A DNA stretch of 64,000 nt from Balanoglossus misakiensis (Eukaryota; Hemichordata), in assembly GCA_040954595.2 (NCBI GenBank), contig CM082578.2:13578001-13642000 (forward strand). The letters run 5' to 3'. Shown here one piece after another: positions 27,501 through 39,500 of this stretch. Position 1 is the stretch's first letter. Each line of letters begins with the position of its first letter. Both the position numbers and the translations under genes were made by a program. Under the pieces are notes generated by a model, which saw nothing but the letters and a program-made list of their open reading frames with translations, did not search any database and was not told the DNA's origin.

Positions 27501-30500
27501 TGATCTCTCCAGGAATTGTGTTGACATCATTCAAGTTATAACATTATGTATAAGAAAAAGAAAAAACTAGTAATTGTGGCCACAAACAGTTGTGTCTCAC
27601 AGTAACACTTTGTGTGTATAAATATAGTGGAATAACTAGGTAATTTGTCCATCACAGTTTGTCCTTCATCGGTTTCCGTGTTTTTCATCTTAACCCTTTC
27701 ACCCCCAGTTCCCTCTTTAGAGGTCCAACCTTACCATAGAAAACAATGAGTTTGGACTGAACCATGGTGGTGAAAGGGTTAAACTTGCACTCATCATTTT
27801 CACATTCCCAACGGTGTGTCTTTCTACCCTACTAAGTTCTGTTCAAACCCATGTTCATGTGAGTGACTGCAAGTTTCCTCCAAAGTGCATTACATGTGAT
27901 GATATGTATGTATTTGTCTCTCTGTGTCTTTGTGTCATTTCTTCTAATCCCTGCTAATACATCTGCTTTTACTTACTCATGCTCTCCTCTCATTGCCATG
28001 GAAACAAAAGGTTACTGAAATTCAGAATTTAACCAAGAAACAACAGGAGGATGCAAAGAGGGTAAGGTTGTCATGGCAACACTAGCAAAACTGCAATAAG
28101 AGGCATTTTTGTTATTCACGCGAGCTGTTAATTAACTGTGCACCAGGAATAAGTAGTCTGTGTTTAACATTGTCATAACTTTATTCTTTGAATGTGTAAT
28201 GTACTTTTCATATATGTTATTAAGTTTAACTGCTTTTATTTGCATATGGCTGCCAGCTGTAGTTTTGTGCCTGCCTCTACAGCCAAGATAATTATCTCAG
28301 TTTTTTAGGCTTTATTGAATCTTGTATAATTGCATTTAAATTGCTCAGATATAATATTACTAGTTGTGCGTATGGGGAGGGATACTCGGAGATTTTCCTC
28401 TATTCAGGTGCTGCCATCTTCTGGCAGGAGATTCTTGTTTTTTTTCAATTCATCTTGTGGTGTTTAATTGTAATCATGCTTATGGACTTGAAAATGGAAA
28501 TTCATAGTACATGTCTTGCTGGTAACTTTGTAATATATGGAATGTTGAGAGTCAAAATGTGTAAATGATCCTATCAGAAATGACTGCTTCATGCAAAAAC
28601 TATTTTCCAAATCGAGGCTTCAGAATGAAGAAATATAGACCTTTTAAATAACACATTGATGACTGAAACATCTTGAAAGCATGCATTTTTACTCATAGCC
28701 TATTGTACATTGGAAACCTGACTGTATACTTTGAATGTTGATACTTTGCATAAGACAGTGGATTTATTGAATTTTGAAAAAAAAATCTAGTTTTACTTGT
28801 ATTTTTTTATTGCAAGGATATACATGTGCAGGCTGTGTTAACAAGCAGAATATATGATATTTTTCCATGGTATAGAGAGTAGCATCTTCATTGTCAGGAT
28901 GTAATGTTTTGTGTTGTTGTTGCACTGCGTCTTTCCTTGCAGGGAGAAAATCTGCGACAGAGTCTGCTGTTCAGGTACTATGGCAAGTCACATCCTAGAT
29001 ACAGAAGAGAGAGCACCAGCGGTGTAGTGCAGCTCAAACAGGGAATTGTAAACAGTGGCCCTGGTTCGGTGGTCTTGAGTCGGGCTGAGATGACCCTGGC
29101 TGAAGTCCAGTGTCAGTTAGACCAGCAAGGAGCTTCTGACCTCATCATTGACCTGATCATGAAGAATACCAGTCACCGTGTGTTCTTGGAAAGTGTCGAA
29201 TTGGGTATAGCCCTATTGGAAGGTGGAAACAGTGTCATTCAGGTTAGTTAAAAGCTGGTTTTATTTGAGTAATGTGTGTGGCATGTGACTCTAAAATCTG
29301 CAGTACATGAAAGATCAGAGCCACATAGAATTATTTCATTGTGCTGCCTATACCGGTACAAACCTTCCATCAACAAAAAATCATGTCTGCTATAGCCCTC
29401 TAGTCAAAGTTAAGGGAGTCTATCCCCCTCTCCCAGTCAATCCTTGAGTACATCTGTGAGTAAAGGAATCTATTGATACATGTATGTGTTCACACCTATT
29501 AACCAACATCTTACTGGCCTACATTCTAACTTAGGTAAAATTCTTCTCTCTACCCAGAAATCCGTTTTCAGTCGACTAACAATCGACAAGAAGTCTGAGA
29601 AGTTTTTCAAGGTGTTCTTTGACCGAATGACAGATGCACAGACAGAAATCAAAGCCACTGTGACAGTGAACACAGGTGATAGTTCTGGCAGCAGATTGAA
29701 TGATGATAAAGACAGTAAAGACTCCAGAGCCAAAAAAGGTTAGTCTAAGTTTATTTTGATCATTGGGGGGCGCTGTTTGCACTTTGCTTACATGCTCAAA
29801 ATAATGTTAAACAGAGCAAGACTGTTAATGTTGAACTCTGCATGTTGGTTGAATTTTTTCAAGTGAAGTTGGAGAAACTTGGTGTGAGACTTGAAACTAC
29901 CCCCATCTTGAATGAATCTGGAATGCGGAGTTATATTTAAATTGACTGTACCTATCCCCTGGCTGAGCCTTGTCGCTGGATGCAGAACAATAGTCAAACC
30001 ATTTTGAATGCATGTTTTGTTTTGTTTTAAATCTTGCAAAGTTTTAGATTCAATTCATCTTTTTCAACATTTTCCTGAAACTGTCTTCTTTGAATTATTT
30101 CAATTTCTGTATTTTTCATTTTTAAAGCACAATCTTTTTACAATACATTGAGTCTTCTTGTTCATACCTGTCTTTGCTGCTGTCGCCTTTCTGTCTGTCA
30201 CTACCAGCATCTCTAGGTTTCTTTTCTGTTTTGTTTTTTTATCTTTTGTTTCTTGTGGACCACAGAGGAAATGCAGACAAGGGAGGTGAATGAGAGAGGT
30301 AGCTAGAAAGTAACAAGTGTCATTTCTCCACTTTAAGAACCTGCAAATATCACGTTAGATTTTAGTCATTTCACACCATGTATAAACGTATAATTGTGTT
30401 TGTAAATACCTTACAATGACACCCTCACTCATGCCTTTTCTGTTTGTAATAATACATTGTTGTAGTAGTCCAGGTTTTGTAAGTATTATCTTTGCCCACT

Positions 30501-33500
30501 GTGTAGCAATCAGTCAGAAATGTTCCAACAGTTCATCTTTGCAGCTGTAATCAAGAAATCTCCGTAAATCACCAAAATACAACTCTTCTCTTGAGTTCGA
30601 AATTTGCCATAGCTGAAGGTGGTGGGGCAAGGCTTTGATAGAAGTTGTTGAGCACTCTGCTGTAATAACATTACACATGCAACTGTCATCTTCAAATAAT
30701 TCTCTCTTGAAAATAAAACAAGTATTAGAAATGATGGGAAGATACAGTGATGCAGATGATACCCATTTTGGGCTGGAATTGTGAAAAGTTTGGGGAAGAA
30801 ACATTTTGACATTTACATAATTTTGACACTTGATTTTGCCAATGGATTGGATTATGCTTTAGGAATTCAATTTTATTTCTATGATACAACTGAAGGTCAG
30901 GTTGCATGTGTAATATTGTGATTTCATAAATTGCTCCCCTTGTAATTTGAAGTCAGTCCTTTACTCTTTGTGTATAAGGCATTAGCCTGTTTGCATTTGC
31001 TCCTATTTATTATAATTGATAGTCTTAAATTGAAGTAGAAGATAAAAAAATATGTACCTTCATGTAATTCTTGCTTTGAGTGGCTCTTGCTTCAACGTAT
31101 TCATAGAGGCATAGTTAATGAATAAAGTAAAAGGAATAAATGATGTTGTTTTCACATACATGCATGTGTTTTATCTTTGGATAAATGTGACCATATGCAT
31201 ATGTGTGAAAATTCTGCCCAAGAATTCCACTTTAACCCTTTCGCCACCATGGTTCAGTCCGAACCCATTGTTTTCTATGGTAAGGTTGGACCTCTAAAGA
31301 AGGAACTGGGGGTGAAAGTGTTAATTAATGTCACTTCGTGCTAAAGGGACTGTTTTCTCTTTCCAGTCCGTCTGCTGGCCAACGGGGGAATCAGTGATGA
31401 GCTGAAAGACCAGCTAGCTGATGCAGCCATGCACACAAACAAAGCCTATGATGCGGTCCGCAGAGGACGAGATCATCATGATGACCTACGTGACCATGGC
31501 AACGCCTCCTCCAGCTTTGATGCCCTTGGAGGAAATGATAACAAAGACGATGACCGAGGGATGAGTCCAGAAATTGTTGTCATGCAACCGATACTCAGAT
31601 TCTTGCAACTTTTGTGTGAGAATCACAATAGAGACTTGCAAGTGAGTAAATGAAGTCTGTCAACTTCTATCGAGACTGCTAGAGCCTGTTTGTGTCATGC
31701 AATCAGCTGTTCCTCTAGTGATAAAAATATGGTGTGTTGTTTGCTGCTACACTTCACAGATTGCTACGCTCCTCATTCAGAATTTTGAAGGTGACACTAA
31801 TTTTTATTCTCAACAGAAGAGTCCCATTATCATAAAACAAACTTATAGCTTCTCCTGTACCTGGTTTCTCTATTTTCTCTATCTCTATTTCTCTCTAACA
31901 GAACTACTTAAGAAGTCAAAACAATAAAGCCAATTACAACCTCGTTTGTGAGACGCTGCAGTTCCTGGATTGCATATGTGGAAGCACAACGGGTGGACTG
32001 GGTCTGCTTGGACTTTACATCAATGAATTCAATGTAGCATTGATCAACCAGACCTTGGAAAGTCTGACTGAGTACTGTCAGGGTCCTTGCCACGATAACC
32101 AGGTATGCTTTGAAGATAAATGTTTTTTGTCCTTCATGGTAGTTGTTTGGGCTGCTAAGTTAAGATGGAGTCTTTCCTGATCATTTTAATCATACAACGG
32201 TTGGAGTGTATTAAAGCATAGAAAATCAGTGATGTTCATCTGTCAAAGAACAACGATTAGACTTAAACCTTTGTAGCAAATGTTTCTGTTCAACTTATGC
32301 ACACAGAAGAGAATGTTAATCTTACCCTCACACCACAATTTATTATGGTGACCACTAAGATCCTAGTGTCATGAGCGCTATTTTCATCATTGCAGAATGC
32401 CATTGCCAGCCATGAATCCAATGGTATTGATATTATCATAGCTTTGATTTTGAATGATATCAACCCACTTGGTAAGCACAGGATGGATTTAGTGTTAGAA
32501 CTCAAGGTAAGAAACTGTCTATGCTTGGATCTAGGTTAACATTGTACATGTAGGCAGTCAGATTGTATTACGTACAGTCAGAAATATTTCCAATTAAAAT
32601 ATGCAGTAAAGTATAAGCACTTGAATTTCTGATATTTAATAAGTTCATATAAATTGAGTTCATAATTCAAAGTTGAAAATTCACTGATGATTTCTTTTTC
32701 AGAATAATGCATCCAAGTTGTTACTTGCCATAATGGAGAGCAGACATGACAGTGAGAATGCAGAGAGGATCCTTTTCAATATGAGTCCAAAACAACTGGT
32801 AAGGATACACAGATGTGTTCTAGTCTTCCTGCACGCGATGAAGTCTCATCCCAAACTCAAGCAACTTTCTGATTGACGGAGAGTCTGTTTCTTGCCAAAT
32901 ACATGTACTTCCTTGAGTACTTGCTTGCATTACTGAACAGTACTGTCCATTTGATTCCGAATACAGTCCCATTCCAAACAAGATGGTGCTAATCCGAGAA
33001 TAAGACCATGCACCTATAGATAGAGTGGTACCCCACTTCTCTCCTATAGTACCACTAATACTAATGTCTAATTGCAGGTTGATGTCATCAAGCAAGCCTA
33101 CATGCAAGAAGACTTAGAGGAAGATAATGAGGAAGAAGAGATAACAGATGATGATGATGGTGGCCCAGCATCTCCCAGAGAAGTTGGACACAATATTTAC
33201 ATTCTAGCTCATCAGGTGGGTGACTGAGTAATATCCAAAGGGTCTTCCACACATGCCTTTCTTCCAATAACAAATACACGTATTGAAGTGCTAAGCCTTT
33301 CGATAAAGCCTTTATATGTGTATGTTCTCTATTCCACAGCTTGCACAGCACAACAAAGAGCTGGCAGAAATGTTGAAACCATCCAACTGTACAGATTATG
33401 GAAAGCAAGCGTTGGATTACTATGCAAAGCATACAGCTCAAATTGAGGTAGGACTCGTCTGGGCTTTTATCACCTTCTACCCAGACACTCCCATCTTCCT

Positions 33501-36500
33501 TTTCATTCATAATCAACTAAACTACCCATCAGACAATCTCCAAGTTCCCTCGAATTGTATTCCAGTGCTGTTCTATGCTCTGGTGTGGGTAAGTCCCTTG
33601 GCATTTAACCTTTGAATTTACTTGGTTCAACAGATCGTTCGTCATGACCGTACAATGGAGCAGATAGTATTCCCAGTTCCCCAGGTATGCGAGTATCTGA
33701 CGAAGGAAACACAGCACAACATTTACAATACTGCAGAGAGAGACGACCAAGGAAGTAAGGTGTCAGACTTCTTTGAGAGGACCGATGATCTCTTCATGGA
33801 AATGAAGTGGCAAAGGAAACTCCGAGGTGAGTTGGCTGTGTCCTTTGGTGCCACAGTTCTGTCATTAGAAACCTCTGTGAAGCAGGACTGAAGGAAAATG
33901 AGTTATTTCGTCTGTAAGTAGTAGACTTATGTTTTGTGGTGGAGTTTTGTGAAAGTATCAATGTATTGTATTCTTTTCTCTGACCAGCACAACCCTTACT
34001 GTACTGGTTCAGCAGTAACATGTCCCTGTGGAGCACCATCTCGTTTAATCTAGCAGTTCTTGTTAATCTGCTGGTGGCATTCTTCTATCCATTCAATGAA
34101 GGAGCTCGGGGTAAGATTTTCTGTCATTCTCTGGAGCCTTCTTTGCATATGTATGGTAGCAGTTGTGGGTTTTCATTGACTCATTGAAATGTAATACTTT
34201 TATACACATATCAAAGTTAAATTGTTCCTCATCAACCATGGCACACTGCTCTCAAAACATGAAAAAGTTTGACTCACACGTGATGGTTGTATTTTTGAAT
34301 ATCTAGTGCTTATGAACCCAGCTGAAATCTATTGTGTTTGATTATAGCAATTTGACACATTACACATTGCTAACAATTTCTCTTTTCATTTCATATCCTC
34401 TCTAACAGAGTTAGATATGAGACTGTCAGGTCTTGTATGGACAGCCATGATTGTATCTTTAGCAATAGTAATCACGTTGCCAAGGCAGTCTGGGATACGA
34501 ACACTTGTTGCATCAACAGTACTAAGATTAATATTCTCTGTAGGGTTAGAACCTACACTATGGTTATTAGGAGCAATAAATGTAAGTCTGCATGTTTCTG
34601 TGTTTGTAGATTCATCGTCACCATCTTCAGGTTAAGCCTGATCTGTAGAATGATTTTACAGCAAGATTTATTAAAGCTGTCCAGAGGGAATGTGTACTCA
34701 GAAATGTCTTCAAGCAAACCTCTCTCAATTTTCTTAATTGTGTCAACTTACAATGTGCATTTGTTACCATAGGTACTCAACAAAGGTGTATATCTAGTCA
34801 GTTTCCTTGGTAACCGAGGAACTTTCAACAAAGGAATGAAAGCTATGCTGATGGACATGGAGTTTCTCTATCATGTATTCTATCTTATTATCTGTGTGCT
34901 GGGACTCTGTGTCCATGAATTTTTCTACAGTATTTTGGTGAGTTTTCTGATCTACCTCTGTTGGATTAATATTGTTAATATTTTAGCATTAACTTCCTCC
35001 AGAACAGTTAGCTTTGTTTGTGAGATAATGGTTACATTGAGCATCTTCAATGAATTCAAGTGGTATATTTTGATTATGATTCTAACTTTTGTCCGCAGTT
35101 ACTTGATGTGGTGTACCAGGAAGAGACTTTGCTGAATGTGATGAGATCAGTCACACGTAACGGTCGTTCTATTGTCTTGACTGCTGTCTTGGCAGTCATT
35201 CTGGTCTACCTCTTCTCAATTGTTGGATTCCTCTTTTTCCAAGATGATTTCTTGATTGAGGTAGAAGAACTGCCAAAACCAAAACTTATTAATGCAGGTG
35301 AGAAAATACAAATCATGTTTTTATGTATTCCATCCTATTGATGTTGCTCCATTTGAGGCTGCATGGCCATTTTAACAATGTTTAGATTAAAATGATCTTT
35401 TTCTATTATGATGCATTTGAGAGATTGATTACATGTTGCTTGTGCATTGTGCATTGTAGGCAGTGCAGCCAAAGCTGCTATGTCTGGAAGTGGCGGTTTA
35501 GCTGGTGCTGTTATTGGTGCTACAACCACAATGCTTGGTGCTGCAGGCTCATCCAAGATGGCCGAGGAATCAGAGGAGGTGTGCATGGCTGCTAAATGTG
35601 ATGAGGAAGTGCAGAATATTGACAAACTGGTCAACACAATCAACGCTACAAGTAAGCAATGGCAAACTTTACTCCTTTCACCACCATGGTTCAGCCCAAA
35701 GCCATTGTTTTCTATGGAAAGGTTGGACCTCTAAAGTGGGAACTGGGGGTGAAAGGGTTAATGCTGTGCTTCATATTCAGTTGTGTGTTTACATTCAATA
35801 GTCGATGACTGTCAGAGGCATTACATCAGAACAAAGCAGTTTTCACATTTTTGTCCAGTTCTTTTGTGATACATTTTCAATTCAAGATTACCATCTGATA
35901 GCCATTTCTGTTTTGATTCTTTATGTTACCACGCACTATTCATATAGAATGTATGGACTGGGCTCTTTTACAGTTTCAGATAAAACACTGAACCCTGAGG
36001 ATTACACAGAGGGAGCCTCAAAGGATGAGGCGGGTGTCATTAGGGAGGAGGAGGAGGAGCCAGAGGAGAGTGAGGAAGAAGACAATGGAAAAGTGAGAGC
36101 GTGTGATACATTGATCATGTGTATAGTGACTGCCATGAATCAAGGATTACGGAATGGTGGGGGTATCGGTGATGTACTCAGACCGCCCTCTAACAAGGTA
36201 TGTACCATCACATATCCGTGATTGTGTTTTCCATGATAGTTTAGTTCACTGAGGGTTCCAGAAGCATATAGCAAGTGAAAAGGAAAGCGTATTCTTTGAT
36301 GTTTTAACGCCCTCTATAGTTTACATGTAAGAATATCCTTTGTTTTGTATTCAATCACTACAATTACATTGTATCTGTTTTTGTCTCTTCACAGGAGCCA
36401 TTGTTTGTTGCCAGAGTGGTGTATGATCTTCTGTTCTTCTTTGTCATCATCATTATTGTCCTCAACCTCATCTTTGGTGTCATCATTGATACTTTTGCTG

Positions 36501-39500
36501 ATTTGAGAAGTGAAAAACAACAGAAAGAAGAAATCCTCAAGAACACTTGCTTCGTCTGTGGTGTGTATTCACTCTAAAATTGACAGACTGTAATTACAGA
36601 AATAAACTTTGCATATGCAGTACTCCAACGGTGCATTTTGAGTGTCCTCTCCCTTGTTTCAGTTCAGTTCATTTTCCAAAACGAAATTAGCCACTGAAGA
36701 ATACTGGCTACACGTGCCAGGTTGGAATAATGGAAATGTAATACACTAACTCCCAGATTTCTGTTGCATTGTGTTGCAGGTTTGGACAGAGCAGCATTTG
36801 ACAACAAAACTGTCACTTTCGAAGAGCATTTCAAAGAAGAACACAACATGTGGCATTATTTATACTTCATTGTTCTGGTGAAGGTCAAAGATCCTACAGA
36901 GTTCACAGGACCTGAGAGTTATGTCTATGCCATGGTCAAGGTTAGTTACTCTTCTTCACATTGATGCAAGGGAAACTTGATCAGTTGAAATCAGATCAGT
37001 CTTTTTTGAGATATTATTGATTTACACAGTCAGACAAAACATAAGGCCATGTATGAAGACGAATTGTAAATTCGCAATTTGGGATGTACAATGTACCTTG
37101 TATGTCTCAACAGTACACATTAGCCATTCAACAGCCTTTCCGAGAAATTGCCTGAGTGAACCAACAGACCGTGAAGGTGATGTTTGTCTCTTTCATCTTT
37201 ATAAAACCAGACAAAATGTTGTGAAAATGTCAGACAAGATGTTGTCAAAATGTGAAGTGTTGGATATATGGTGGTAATGGAGTGGTAAAGATGATGGTAG
37301 CTTCATGCAACACTAAACAGCAGCTGAGCTTTGTGGTATACATAGTACACACTTGGTGAATACCAAAATACAATATGAAATTACTATATTGCATGCGATC
37401 TGAATGGTGATGGTGTTTGGTTAACAAAAAATGATTACATTAAAGTGATCAGTTAGGTATTAATCACTCAATTTTAAAATATGTAATTACCATGGCATTC
37501 AGTCACAATTAGTTACAGTTAGTTGTATGGTAGTCCCACTTAGTAAATTTAAGATTACAGATAACCTACAGTAACATTACCAGTGTTTACATGGCTTCCA
37601 GTCACGTCACTGCCTTCATTTGGATACAGCTGCTTCTGTTTTGCCCTCTAGATTATAAATCTAATCAAAGTTTATTCTCCAACATCAAAACGGATTAATT
37701 TATGTTTTGAAGTGATGTATGCACGATGCCATGATGTCTCTGAACAAATTGCCGCTACAGTAGTCAGCGAGAATTTGATTTCAGAAAATATTAGCCTTGT
37801 GGGGATTGAACCATAACAAACATCAGCAGATGTATCTGTCAGCATGATCAAGTCATATTCTGTATGCTTAGCACTTTCTCAGAGAATCTTTTCATTGAAA
37901 ATAATGTCAATTTTCCATTTGGCATTAACTTATTCTCATTTTCTGGGCGATGGACACATAAGAAAAAGAGATAGTCATGCATGGAGACTGCAACATTACA
38001 AACTGAAGTTGTGATGTAAAAATCAAATTAAATTGTTTATCATCCTGTCTATCATGGTTGTTTGTCTTGCGATTTAAGGACTCTCTGCTGAATCATCGAG
38101 TATTATTAACCTTATGGCGGCCCAGTCTTTGTGTTTCTCCATTTTACCTATAATTGTGTTTCAGTTCACACGTATACCTCAGGGAGATGTGTAGCCTTCT
38201 GACTTGACTCATCCAAGCATTTTGTAAGAAAAATCTCCACGGAGGACATGTAGTGCCGTAAAATGTTATGACCACAGATCTTATCTGACAAAGAGCAAGG
38301 GCAGGACAAAATGCAAAGCGGGGATATGTGACTGATTGAGTGTATCCATTCTGTATTCAGTTCTATATCAAGGTGGACGTGTCCACTGCAAGCTGAATCA
38401 CTTGCGCATAACAAATCGAAGTGTTTGATGTTTCTGCCTACACGGCACTTCCATTACTGAGACAATTTCCGAGGTATTTACATGTAATTGTAACTTGTCA
38501 ACTCACCGGCGCATGCCTTCAGGGTGTGCAGTAACTCACCAGACGCAAGACACGCCATCACCTCCAAATTGTCAGCGCCATTTATAGCGTCAAATTTATA
38601 TGTGGTCTGCCCTGCATCAACCATATCCTTTGAATGCTTCATTTGCCTTCATAGTGGTGAACAAATCTGCAAACAAATACCCTGCTAGTTGTCCGTATAT
38701 TGACAAGGAAATCACTACCTTGCCTGGAGCGGTTAGAATCAATTTATTCTGATAGGGATTCTGTGCACAGAGGTAGCATGGTCCAGTGCAAACATGCAGG
38801 TATATTATCATGGGGGATATGTCTGCTAAACCCAATCTGATGCAGAAAAAAAATTCTCCACTGTATAACATACGAGTATATACCCTTATGGGAAAGAACA
38901 GGCAGTCTGTGTATATTCAGAAATTATTGATAACTGAATTATTTTCATCTATCGGTAGTCCGTCCCTGTAAATAATACTTGACAGAACCCTAAAAAATAA
39001 AATGAGATTGAACTGGCTGGTCAGCTCATACACAGCGAATTATTTCTCCCCATCCCTCCCTGAAATTGCATTTATAGAAACCCTTACTTGATTGAGAGAA
39101 CTGATCACCGTAAACTCATTTTCAGAGTGCATTGATACTGACATTTCACTGGAATACTCACAATAGTGACAATCACCCAGTGTAATTTAACCTGACGTAG
39201 ACAGAGTAACATTTCCTGCTCGGATAATTACTTTTGAATGGACTGGTGGGAAAGCCTTGATCCTTGCTTCATCATCAGTCTGCAAATGTTCAGTAATGTT
39301 TTCATCTGTGCTGATAACGTTCTTTCAGTCACAAAGAGTCAACATAGTGTTATCATCAATCTTAATGCTGTATTCCTTCATATATTGTTTGATCTGTGTC
39401 GCTGAGGGAAAAAGGACATCTCAATCCCAAGTACATATGCCCTGGATATTGAAACCATAAAATGGAAATCCTTGTCAAATGAGTGCTTCAAGAGTATAAT

